DNA from: Candidatus Dormiibacterota bacterium
Lineage (GTDB): Bacteria > Chloroflexota > Dormibacteria > Aeolococcales > Aeolococcaceae
DNA length: 17,021 bases
Assembly (NCBI GenBank): GCA_003135255.1
Contig: PLAX01000140.1
Coordinates: forward strand, 1 to 17,021
Direction of reading: 5' to 3'
This document shows, piece by piece, positions 1 to 8,584 of the stretch. The notes beneath the pieces were generated by a model. That model made no database searches and was not told the origin of the DNA. It saw only the letters and a list, made by a program, of their open reading frames with translations. Numbering within the stretch: the first letter of the stretch is position 1; each line of letters starts with the position of its first letter. The translations under genes and the position numbers were made by a program.

Positions 1-52
1 CGGTGACGATGAACGATGCGACCGCCTCCGGTAGCCCCGTCCGGCGCACCAT
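1..52 (-). CDS. possible N-terminus of an unidentified protein, cut by the left edge
   Basis: On the minus strand an ATG at 52-50 opens a frame with no stop to the window edge, giving MVRRTGLPEAVASFIVT. A GGGAG motif at 64-60 lies 7 nt upstream, an ideal Shine-Dalgarno position. It lies about 110 bp downstream of the sugar-binding lipoprotein gene on the same strand, so it could be the next gene of that transcript, where sugar-utilisation functions are common. Seventeen residues are too few to recognise a family. The call rests only on the ribosome binding site, the open frame and the position. Confidence 0.35.
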   Translation of the reverse strand, partial: MVRRTGLPEAVASFIVT

Positions 53-164
53 CGCGAAGCTCCCAGAGCGGGCGCCGCTCACGCGTCATCCACCGGAAGC
101 GCCCCCGAGGGATGGCGGTGGCCCGAGACCACGGCGGCGTCGGGCCACGCCTTCCCTTCCGGCG

Positions 165-1553
165 TCAGTGGCCCAGCGCCGCTGTGGCCTGCGACTGCAT
201 GGTCGCCTCGATGGTGGAGACGTTGGAAGCACTGGGATTGGCGACGAAATTCTTCATGTCGCTCCACATGTCGCTCTCCCAGCTTCCCTGGAGGTCGTCG
301 AGGCTGAACACAAAGGCAGTGGCATCGACCAGGCCCTTGGCGTCCGACTCGGAGACGGGATCGGGGTAGGAGCTAAGCGGAACCTTGCTATTCGGAGAGG
401 CGAAGCCGCCGGCGTGCGCCCAGATCTCGGCACCTTCGGGACCCGCCAGGTACTTGATGAGGGCTTGGGCCTGGGGCGTCTTGGTGAGCATCATCGCCAC
501 GTCGCCGGCTCCCTGGACGGCGCTGGCGTTGGCGCTGTCGGCGGACGGCGCCGGGAACGGGAAGAAGCCGTAGCAGGGTGTCTTGCTCGGATCGGCGGTG
601 CACGTGCTGCTCGCGGTCGGGCTCGACACGGGGCTGTAGGTGCTGGAGTTCGATGTGATCTCGGAGACCACGAAGTCCGCCTCGATCACCATCGCCGCCT
701 GGGGCGTCGTGCCGGCCTTGGGGAAGACCTTGTCGACGCAGTCGGGGTAGAGCTGGCTGAGCGCCCCGGATGTGCCGCCGAGGAGGAAGGACGACTGGCC
801 CACGATCTGAGCCATGGTGGTGAACGCGTTGGTCACCGTGGGGTCGGTCCACGAGATGTCGTGGGCCGCGAGCTTGTTGTAGTCAGCAGCGCCTGCTGTC
901 TTGAGGTACACGTTCTGCCAGAAGTCGGCGATCGGCCAGCCGACGTCGGAGCAGAGGGAGAAGGGGGTGACGCCGGCGGCCTGCAGCTGACTTGCGTCAG
1001 AGACGAGCTGTTCCCAGGTCGTCGGCGTCGAGGAGAGACCGGCGGCGGCGAACTCCGCCGGGTTGTACCAGATCGTGTTCTTGTTGGCCGCCTTGAACCA
1101 CACGCCGTAGAGGGTGCCATCGTGGCTCGCCAGAGTGTTCCAAGCGCTGCTGTAGTTGGAGGTCAGGCTGCCGAGGATGCTCGCGAGCGGCTGGATCTTG
1201 CCCTCGCCTGCCAGCGTGTTCAGCTCACCGGGGTCCGGGACCAGGGCGACGTCCGGCGGCGCCCCGCCGGCGATCGCAGAGTTGAGGGCCGTATCCATGT
1301 TGCTGCCCTTGCCCGTGTAGTTGACGGTGATCCCGGTCTCGTTCTCGAAGGGGGTCACGGCCGCCAGGAAGTCCTGCTGCTCGGTGCTCGTCCACTCCGC
1401 CCACACCGTGACGGAGCCGCCGATCTTCGCCGACGAGGCCGCGGACGACATGGACGACGTGGACGACGTGGACGACGAGCCGCAAGCGGCTGCCCCCAGG
1501 GTCAACAGAGCCGTCGCTGTGGCGAGGAGGCTCATACGTGGCAGGTGTTTCAT
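165..1553 (-). CDS. carbohydrate ABC transporter substrate-binding lipoprotein (CUT1, AglE/MalE-like)
   Basis: This is the extracytoplasmic sugar receptor of the importer encoded next door. The 462-residue product starts at the ATG at 1553; GGAGGAG at 1567-1561, 7 nt upstream, decides this over an in-frame upstream start. Residues 1-23 form a basic, hydrophobic signal peptide followed by Cys24 (GAAAC, a slightly relaxed lipobox), so a lipid anchor is likely. A Ser/Thr linker (about 25-42) leads into a solute-binding protein family 1 fold: SVTVWAEWTSTEQQDF, the GAPPDVALVPDPG region, YGVWFKAANKNTIWYNP and TTWEQLV are typical of CUT1 and resemble alpha-glucoside binding proteins from memory. Several Cys in the C-terminal half (in the SSTC and TPCYG motifs) may form a disulfide. 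The gene is divergent from the permease operon instead of leading it. The substrate cannot be read from sequence. Confidence 0.9.
   Translation of the reverse strand: MKHLPRMSLLATATALLTLGAAACGSSSTSSTSSMSSAASSAKIGGSVTVWAEWTSTEQQDFLAAVTPFENETGITVNYTGKGSNMDTALNSAIAGGAPPDVALVPDPGELNTLAGEGKIQPLASILGSLTSNYSSAWNTLASHDGTLYGVWFKAANKNTIWYNPAEFAAAGLSSTPTTWEQLVSDASQLQAAGVTPFSLCSDVGWPIADFWQNVYLKTAGAADYNKLAAHDISWTDPTVTNAFTTMAQIVGQSSFLLGGTSGALSQLYPDCVDKVFPKAGTTPQAAMVIEADFVVSEITSNSSTYSPVSSPTASSTCTADPSKTPCYGFFPFPAPSADSANASAVQGAGDVAMMLTKTPQAQALIKYLAGPEGAEIWAHAGGFASPNSKVPLSSYPDPVSESDAKGLVDATAFVFSLDDLQGSWESDMWSDMKNFVANPSASNVSTIEATMQSQATAALGH
1444..1479 (-). repeat. four tandem 9-bp units in the lipoprotein linker
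   Basis: Four successive 9-mers on the plus strand (GACGACATG, GACGACGTG, GACGACGTG, GACGACGAG) encode the Ser/Thr-rich linker just after the lipid-attachment Cys of the binding protein. The unit is a multiple of three, so copy-number change would lengthen or shorten the tether without breaking the frame. Confidence 0.7.
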
Positions 1554-1812
1554 CAGGTCTCTCCTCCGTTGCTCGGCACATCCGTGCCGCCCGTCGCGCG
1601 GGCCTTCACCTCTACGTGGCACCGTACCTTTCCCTGTCCACCCTCACTATTGGCCGAAAGGGTAGAGAGTCCTATCCCCCGCCGGGGTGATGTGCGAACC
1701 CATGCCCCTCGGGCTAGCATCAACCCACACACGGCGCGTGATGGCGACGACCGCAAACACACCGGCGACGCTGGGTGCGCGCTCCGACGGGACAGGTGAG
1801 GAGGGTGTGACC
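1554..1812. promoter_or_regulatory. divergent control region of the sugar transporter
   Basis: The 259-bp gap separates the binding-protein start (1553, -) from the first permease start (1813, +). Two adjacent perfect dyads lie just upstream of the lipoprotein ribosome binding site: CGGCAC-ATCC-GTGCCG at 1574-1589 and GCCCG-TCGCG-CGGGC at 1589-1603. They could be operators or leader hairpins. Toward the permease there is a weak sigma70-like pair, TTGGCC (1650-1655) and TATCCC (1673-1678), 17 bp apart. The permease ribosome binding site is the GAGGAGGG motif around 1798-1804. No classical LacI-type AT-rich palindrome is visible, and no regulator gene adjoins. Confidence 0.4.
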
Positions 1813-3291
1813 ATGGCCGCGCAGGCACGTCGGCGGAGCCTGGTACTCCGTCGCATCGTGGCCACACCGGCCCCTGACCCGGGCGCGCCCAACCTCGAGG
1901 CGGCCGTCCTGCCGGAGACTGGCAGAGCCCCTGGAGGAGGCTGGCGGCGTCACCTGGGTTCGCTGGCCTTCCTGACCCCAGCCGGCATCTGGCTGCTGGT
2001 CATCGTCGGCTACCCGTTGATCGGGACCATCCGTGACAGCTTCTACAACAACGACTCGACCAAGCTCGTGGGTCTGGGCAACTACAAGACCCTGTTCTCA
2101 ACTGCCGACATCCTGGTCACCTTCCGTAACAACGTCATCTGGGTGATCGTCTTCCCCTTCTTGGTGACGTTCCTGGGACTCCTCTTCGCGGTGCTGACTG
2201 AGCGCGTCCGCTGGGCGACCGCCTTCAAGACCATCATCTTCATGCCCATCGCCTTCAGCGCGACCGCTTCGGCGCTGGTGTGGAACAGCATCATGAGCAT
2301 CGATCCGCACGTTGGGATGCTGAACGCCAGCATCGAGACGGTGGACGATTGGTTCAACGCCCCCGGCCTCTATCCCGTCAACGCCTCGGCGGGGCAGACC
2401 GTCGCCAGCCTGGCCGCAACCGGCCTCCGACCGGGTCCCGGCGCGACCCTCGAGAGCACCGCAACCGTCGCACCGGGGCAGACACTCAAGCTCGGTATGA
2501 TCGGCATCAGCCCGGCGACGCTGCAACTGGTCGGCGCCGAGAAGGCGGTGGTGCCGCCGGCGGCCTCCGGCGCGGTGAGCGGGGTGGTCTGGCGTGATTT
2601 CTCTCCGAGCCACCCCGCCGTAAGAGGGGTGGTATTCCCGGACGAGGACGGTATCGCCGGGTTGCACCTCAGCCTGTTGAGCAGCAACGGCAGCAGCGTG
2701 GCGTCCACGGTCACCGATGCCCACGGTGCGTTTAGCTTCAGCAGCCTGAGCACCGGCAGCTACCGCGTCGAGGTGGTCGCCAACAACTTCGCGTCGGGAT
2801 TCACCGGCATCTACTGGCTGAGCGGCACTCAATCTCTGACCCCGACGAGCGGGCTCAGCCAGACGGCGCAGGCGCTGCTCAGCGTCCCCTTGGTCGACCT
2901 CTCCATGATCACCGCCTACCTTTGGATCTGGGCCGGTTTCGCGATGGTGATCATCGGCGCCGGGTTGGCCGCCCTGAATCGTGAGGTCCTCGAGGCGGCG
3001 CGGATCGACGGCGCCACCGAATGGCAGACCTTCCGCCGCGTGACCATGCCGATGCTGGCACCGGTGCTGATCGTGGTCCTCGTCACCATGATCATCAACG
3101 TCCTGAAGATCTTCGACATCATCGTCAACATGGCTCCCTCGGTGTCCCAGGCCAACACCCTGGCCGTGGCCATGTACGACTTCGGGTACGCCTCGTCGCC
3201 GTCGGCCAACGGTCTGGCCAGCGCCATCGCCGTGATCCTCTTCATCCTGGTCGTGCCCGTGATCTACATCAACCTCCGGAGGATTCGGTGA
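1813..3291 (+). CDS. sugar ABC transporter permease (MalF/AglF type) with inserted CnaB/SdrD-like periplasmic domain
   Basis: This is one half of the membrane channel of the importer, 492 residues against roughly 290-330 for ordinary MalF-type permeases. The ATG at 1813 is chosen because a GAGGAGGG motif lies about 8 nt upstream; the frame is open further upstream but unsupported. Hydrophobic spans lie at about 50-70, 108-129, 139-160, 362-385, 416-436 and 468-487. The EAA loop (EVLEAARIDGATEW, 391-404, then FRRVTMP) contacts the ATPase. Between spans 3 and 4, about 200 residues (165-360) are inserted. Their second half (GAVSGVVWRDF to TGSYRVEVV, about 253-322, with the TDAHGAFSFSSL turn) looks like a carboxypeptidase-regulatory/SdrD-type beta sandwich. 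E. coli MalF has a large loop in the same place, but this one is not obviously homologous. It overlaps the next gene by 1 nt. Confidence 0.9.
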   Translation: MAAQARRRSLVLRRIVATPAPDPGAPNLEAAVLPETGRAPGGGWRRHLGSLAFLTPAGIWLLVIVGYPLIGTIRDSFYNNDSTKLVGLGNYKTLFSTADILVTFRNNVIWVIVFPFLVTFLGLLFAVLTERVRWATAFKTIIFMPIAFSATASALVWNSIMSIDPHVGMLNASIETVDDWFNAPGLYPVNASAGQTVASLAATGLRPGPGATLESTATVAPGQTLKLGMIGISPATLQLVGAEKAVVPPAASGAVSGVVWRDFSPSHPAVRGVVFPDEDGIAGLHLSLLSSNGSSVASTVTDAHGAFSFSSLSTGSYRVEVVANNFASGFTGIYWLSGTQSLTPTSGLSQTAQALLSVPLVDLSMITAYLWIWAGFAMVIIGAGLAALNREVLEAARIDGATEWQTFRRVTMPMLAPVLIVVLVTMIINVLKIFDIIVNMAPSVSQANTLAVAMYDFGYASSPSANGLASAIAVILFILVVPVIYINLRRIR

Positions 3292-4211
3292 TGAGCGTGG
3301 CGGAGGCGGCCGGCCTCGCGATTCCCGTCAGACGAAGACGGCTCAGCATTCATTTTCGTCCGTCGCGACTGGTGCTCAACGTCGTGTTGGTTCTCGTCGC
3401 CATCTTCTGGCTCGTTCCGACCATCAGTCTGACGGTGATCTCCTTCCGGCCCGAAGGACTGTTCGGGATCTCGGGTTGGTGGACGGTGCTCACCGCGCCG
3501 TCGCAGTTGACGATCCAGAACTACGAGACCCTCCTCTCCACCGGTTTTGCAACCGGCGGCATCCTCGACTCGCTGGTCACCACTGCCGCCATCACCGTCC
3601 CGGCGACGATCCTGGTGACGGTCCTCTCCAGCCTGGCGGCGTACTCGCTCGTCTTCGGCCGCTGGCGCGGCCGCACTGCCGTCTTCCTTGTGATCGTCGC
3701 GCTGCTGGTCGTCCCCGTCCAGGTCGCGCTCATCCCCGTCGCCCAGCTCTATGACGCGTTCGGCAATCTCACCGGTCTCAAGCTCTTCGGCTCCCTCCCC
3801 GGAGTGATCATCTTCCACGTCGCCTTCGGCCTCCCCTTCGGTGTCTTCCTGATGCGCAACTTCTACACCGGGATCCCCAAGGATCTCCTGGAGGCCGGTC
3901 GGATCGACGGGGCGGGGGAATGGACACTCTTCCGCCGCGTGGTCATGCCTCTCGGCCTGCCGGCGGCCGCCTCGCTCGCCATCTTCCAGTTCATCTGGGT
4001 GTGGAACGACCTCCTGGTGGGCCTCGTCTTCCTGGGAGGCAACCCGCACCACACCCTGACCATCTTCCTATTCAGCCAGACACGCACCCTCGCCGCTAAC
4101 TACTGGGTGATCTCCACCGGCGCGATGATCTCCATCATCGTCCCGCTCGCCATCTTCTTCTCCTTTCAGCGCTACTTCGTCCGCGGCGTGCTCGCCGGGG
4201 CGGTCAAGTGA
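3291..4211 (+). CDS. sugar ABC transporter permease (MalG/AglG type)
   Basis: This is the second membrane subunit of the importer, 306 residues, of normal length for the family. The ATG at 3291 shares its A with the TGA of the upstream permease, and GGAGG at 3278-3282 lies 8 nt upstream, so the two are translationally coupled. There are six hydrophobic spans: about 28-48, 90-115, 130-152, 170-188, 224-245 and 272-294. The cytoplasmic EAA loop reads DLLEAGRIDGAGEW (198-211) followed by FRRVVMP, which docks on the ATPase. The C-terminus (SFQRYFVRGVLAGAVK) is the usual MalG ending. Unlike its partner it has no insertion. Confidence 0.93.
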   Translation: MSVAEAAGLAIPVRRRRLSIHFRPSRLVLNVVLVLVAIFWLVPTISLTVISFRPEGLFGISGWWTVLTAPSQLTIQNYETLLSTGFATGGILDSLVTTAAITVPATILVTVLSSLAAYSLVFGRWRGRTAVFLVIVALLVVPVQVALIPVAQLYDAFGNLTGLKLFGSLPGVIIFHVAFGLPFGVFLMRNFYTGIPKDLLEAGRIDGAGEWTLFRRVVMPLGLPAAASLAIFQFIWVWNDLLVGLVFLGGNPHHTLTIFLFSQTRTLAANYWVISTGAMISIIVPLAIFFSFQRYFVRGVLAGAVK

Positions 4212-4221
4212 GGCATCTGCC

Positions 4222-5319
<1,098 letters not shown>

Positions 5320-5449
5320 GCGCCCGCTCCAGCGCACCCCTAGCGCTTGCACCAGGTTTTCCTTCCTGCGGGGGCGTATCGTGGTGGGTGGCGGCCGGCA
5401 GCCGCGCCGGGCTCGCGATGTGTGCCCGCCGCCCGGATGGGATGGGGTG

Positions 5450-6172
5450 ATGGAGCCATATCTCGAGATCTGGAGGCCTTCGGGGCGAGAGGTCGCCGTG
5501 CTCACCGAGCGGCCGGTGACCATCGGCCGTGGCCTCGACACCGCGCTGCGGCTGTCCGATGACGCCGAGGTGTCCCGCCTGCACGCGGTCATCGAGAAGG
5601 TGACGTCGGGATGGAGCGTCCGGGATCTGGGCAGCCGCAACGGGACGTACGTGAATGCGGAACGCATCCTCGGAGAGCGAGTGCTCAGGCCCGACGACGA
5701 GATCCAGGTGGGGGGCGTCAGGATGTTCTTCCGAGCCGAGGACGTCGCTGGAAGCCTGACCGTGACCAGATCGCTGAGCCGGGCTCCCGTGCTCACCCGC
5801 CGGGAGCAGGCGGTGCTTCAGGCGCTCTGCCGCCCGGTCGCCCTTGGCGATATGTTCACCGAACCCGCCTCGGTGCGCCAGATGGCCGTGGCTCTCAGGG
5901 TCACCGAGACCGCGGTCAAATACCACCTGAACAACCTCTATGAGAAGTTCGGCATCGCTGGCGTTGGAGACCGACGGAGGGTCCGCCTTGCCAACGAAGC
6001 GCTCCGCCATGGCGCGATCGCCGTCTCCGAGATGATCTCCGCGATTCAGGACCACCCCGTGGAAACTCCCCGCGGTGTTGATCCGATCCCATCGAGGACG
6101 CCGGCAGGGGCCGCCGCCGCGCCACCCCGAAGAGGTGGGGGGGGCGAATCAGCCGGCGCGCGGGGGGCCTGA
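5450..6172 (+). CDS. FHA domain protein with C-terminal LuxR/winged-type HTH
   Basis: This is a predicted cytoplasmic phosphothreonine reader that may bind DNA, 240 residues. The FHA domain (about 3-95) shows the canonical elements: ITIGR-like VTIGRG (23-28), SRLHAVIE (42-49) and GSRNGTYVN (61-69), where Arg27, Ser42, His45, Asn64 and the Gly-Thr contact the phosphopeptide in characterised FHA domains. Residues 114-190 (LTRREQAVLQAL, then ASVRQMAVALRVTETAVKYHLNNLYEKFGI) resemble a helix-turn-helix, with the second helix as recognition helix. The tail beyond about 205 is low complexity and includes a run of eight G bases at 6137-6144. Start codon: ATG 5450, or the adjacent in-frame GTG at 5447; ribosome binding is weak. 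The stop lies 5 bp from the stop of a convergent Ser/Thr kinase gene, the obvious candidate partner. Confidence 0.88.
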   Translation: MEPYLEIWRPSGREVAVLTERPVTIGRGLDTALRLSDDAEVSRLHAVIEKVTSGWSVRDLGSRNGTYVNAERILGERVLRPDDEIQVGGVRMFFRAEDVAGSLTVTRSLSRAPVLTRREQAVLQALCRPVALGDMFTEPASVRQMAVALRVTETAVKYHLNNLYEKFGIAGVGDRRRVRLANEALRHGAIAVSEMISAIQDHPVETPRGVDPIPSRTPAGAAAAPPRRGGGGESAGARGA

Positions 6173-6177
6173 CCGGG

Positions 6178-8232
6178 TCACCGAGGCACGCCCCCCGAGC
6201 CGTCCGGGAGGGTCGCGGCCGTCCAGACCCCCACCGTGGCCGCTCGCCGCCCCGCGCTGGACGATCCAGTCGCCGCTCGCAGAGAGGTGATGAATCCTCG
6301 AGCCGAATGCGGCCGCCGGCCCAGATCGACGGCCAGCCCGGCCTTGAACGCGGCCTCCACCGAGCCGGCGGCTCTCGGATCGATCTTCCCCCAGTCGGGA
6401 GGATCGCCGAAACGGGGTGGATGACCCACCATCAGCGCGAAGGTGGTCGCGGCAAGTCCGAAAACATCGGCGGCCGGGGTTGCCCGAGCCCCGGCCAGCA
6501 TCTCCGGTGCCATGTACCCGGGACTCCCCATCACCGCTCGCGGGTCGGTCTCGGCGCCGACGCCGACGGAGCCGTCACGGAGCTGCGAGATTCCGAAGTC
6601 GACCAGGATCGCGTGCGGCTCCGTGCCGGACGTGAGGATCACATTGCTGGGCTTGACGTCGCCGTGCACGATCACCGGAACCTGGCTGTGGAGGTGATCA
6701 AGGACGCCCGCGACCTGGCCCATCCAGTGGAGGACCGCTCCGACGGGAAGGCCAGGGTTGCCTCGCTCGGCAAGCCGCCGATCCAGCGGCGTCCCGTCGA
6801 TCCAGTCCATTACCAGGTAGTAGCGGTCGCGGATGATGAAGTCCTCACGAACGACGCTGGCGTGCGGATCGGGTGTCATCCGAAGCAGGACGCTCGCCTC
6901 ATTGAGGGTCTCGCGGCGGCGGGACCCGTCACGGGGATCGAGATACCTCACCTTGATCGCCACCTGACGTGAGTGAAGGTGATCGAGAGCGCGGAGTACC
7001 TGGCCCTCGCCCCCACGACCGATGACCTCCAGGATCTCGTAACGGCCCCGCAGGCGGCGCCGGCCCAGGCGGGATCCGACCGCCGCGGGGGCGGCACGAG
7101 CCACCGTCCTATCCGCTGTCCCCGGAGCCGGCCCAGAGGACGCAGTCTCCGCCCGGCCGCTGATCTTCCGGTCAGCTTCGGCACGACCTCGCAGCCCCGA
7201 GAGACCGCCGAGCCTCAGACCACCGGACACCGCGGCCAGAGCTCCGACCCGAGGGCGGGCGGCCAGTGCCGCGAGCAGGACGAGCCCGATCAGGATCAGG
7301 AGTGAGGGCACGAGCCATGCCGGCCCCAGCAGCGCCGGCACCGTCGCGAGGCCGGCGCCGGATGGCTGCGACACCACGATTCCGAGCACCCATCCGGGCA
7401 GAGAGACGCTGCCATATCCGGCGACGGTCCTGACGCCGTCAGCGGTGTACGTGGCGGCACCGGTGCGACCGGCAAGCGCGGCTGTCACCGCCGGCGAGAA
7501 GACCCGCGTCCTCAGAGCTCCGTCCGCCATCATGGACGCGTCGCTCAGACCTGAGTGCAGGGTCGTGGTCATCGCGGAGCTGTACAGGAGGATCCCCCCT
7601 GGGAGCACCGCTTGGACCTCCGGCGTCGCAGTGGCGTCGGGATCGACAGGGCTCAGGAGGTTGGCGACCTGGCTGGCCTGCAGCACGCCGACGAGCGCGC
7701 CGCTCAGGGTCCCGGTGGTCGCCAGCCGGCCGACAAACCAGTCGAGCGTGCCACCACTTCCCGTGACCGGGGAAACCAGCGGGGTGGCGCTCAGAGCGGC
7801 GAGCCATCGGGCTCCAGCGAGGTTGATGCCACTGCCACTACTGGCTGCTATGGCATGACCAGACAGTTCGGTGAGCTCGAGAAGAGAGAAGTCGTTGGTG
7901 CCGGTGAGGAGCGTCTGGAAGGTGGCGGCCAGCTGGGTCGGGCTTTCGGTGGAGTCTCCGACCATGGCAGCGGCGTAGCCGTCGAGCTCGTGGTCGACCT
8001 CGCCGATCCAGGCTGATACGCGGCTGGCTGCCGCAACCGCCGTGCTCTGGTCCGCCTCCTGGCTCGCGATGCCGGCCGCGGTTGCCGTCGAGGCTGTTCG
8101 CATCAGTCCAACCGCGCCAACGGCGACGAGCACGCTGGCCAGCAGGCCAAACAGCCACCGAGCCGCCCTCTCGTGAAGCCCGCTCGGACGCTGCTGTGCC
8201 ACACCACGACCGGTGGCGAGACGGGTCACCAC
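6178..8232 (-). CDS. membrane Ser/Thr protein kinase with N-terminal extracytoplasmic Cache-like sensor
   Basis: A predicted transmembrane sensor kinase of 684 residues. The first membrane span is at about 26-46; residues about 55-295 are extracytoplasmic, with a dCache-like pattern (RVSAWIGEVDHELDGY, the LLELTELSG strand, then VAGYGSVSLPGWVLGIVV); the second span is at about 303-325. After a basic linker comes a protein kinase domain (397-655): glycine loop GRGGEGQV (405-412), VAIK with Lys427, catalytic loop HGDVKPSN (523-530; Asp525, Lys527, Asn530), DFG (545-547) and GSPGYMAPE (569-577). HGD replaces HRD, so this is a non-RD kinase that may not need activation-loop phosphorylation. The order sensor-membrane-kinase is opposite to PknB-type PASTA kinases and resembles histidine kinases. 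The start is GTG with a weak AGGA about 8 nt upstream. It is convergent with the FHA-HTH gene. Confidence 0.92.
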   Translation of the reverse strand: MVTRLATGRGVAQQRPSGLHERAARWLFGLLASVLVAVGAVGLMRTASTATAAGIASQEADQSTAVAAASRVSAWIGEVDHELDGYAAAMVGDSTESPTQLAATFQTLLTGTNDFSLLELTELSGHAIAASSGSGINLAGARWLAALSATPLVSPVTGSGGTLDWFVGRLATTGTLSGALVGVLQASQVANLLSPVDPDATATPEVQAVLPGGILLYSSAMTTTLHSGLSDASMMADGALRTRVFSPAVTAALAGRTGAATYTADGVRTVAGYGSVSLPGWVLGIVVSQPSGAGLATVPALLGPAWLVPSLLILIGLVLLAALAARPRVGALAAVSGGLRLGGLSGLRGRAEADRKISGRAETASSGPAPGTADRTVARAAPAAVGSRLGRRRLRGRYEILEVIGRGGEGQVLRALDHLHSRQVAIKVRYLDPRDGSRRRETLNEASVLLRMTPDPHASVVREDFIIRDRYYLVMDWIDGTPLDRRLAERGNPGLPVGAVLHWMGQVAGVLDHLHSQVPVIVHGDVKPSNVILTSGTEPHAILVDFGISQLRDGSVGVGAETDPRAVMGSPGYMAPEMLAGARATPAADVFGLAATTFALMVGHPPRFGDPPDWGKIDPRAAGSVEAAFKAGLAVDLGRRPHSARGFITSLRAATGSSSAGRRAATVGVWTAATLPDGSGGVPR

Positions 8233-8584
8233 GAACTGATCCTAGACGCGCGCCGCAGCAACGTCCGGTAGGAAGGAGGGGCAAAAGGCCTTCCGCTGCA
8301 CGGTTCTTCGGCGCGCGGCCACGGCACGGGCAGCGCGCGCCCAGTAGGCCCTGCCCGTCCGCAATGCGTGCAACCGCTCTCAGGAGTTTGGTCGACGCTG
8401 TTGGTCGCCAGCGACGGAGAATGAAGGCTGGTGCCGCGCCGATGATGGCCGTCGTCTCGCAGGCACGCCGTGAGCTCGGCAGCAGGACCGAGGGGCGCCC
8501 AGCGCCAGCACGCAGCCCACACCGGCGACCGTGGTGCTGCGCTTGCGCACGTCATCGCCGCGCGTGCGTGCCTCCCCTCGTGCC
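8233..8584. other. 352-bp intergenic region without a recognised gene
   Basis: This region lies between the kinase start and the BON gene stop, so it should hold the kinase promoter and leader. I find no RNA motif or convincing -35/-10 pair. A dyad GGAAGG/CCTTCC (8271-8276 and 8289-8294) lies about 40-60 bp upstream of the kinase start. Open frames crossing the region lack a ribosome binding site and a third-position G/C bias, and their translations are Arg/Pro/Ala-rich, so I do not call any of them. Confidence 0.5.

Noticed and set aside
143..173. Imperfect hairpin GGCCAC-GCC/GGC-GTGGCC at the lipoprotein stop codon
   Set aside because: The stem needs a 4-nt bulge and no U-tract follows; not enough for a terminator call.
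3..1799. A 598-codon open frame on the plus strand
   Set aside because: It is antisense to the sugar-binding lipoprotein gene, Arg/Gly-rich, without a ribosome binding site; a by-product of high GC content.
8226..8555. 109-codon minus-strand frame in the gap before the kinase
   Set aside because: It overlaps the kinase start and lacks a ribosome binding site, third-position bias and any recognisable motif.
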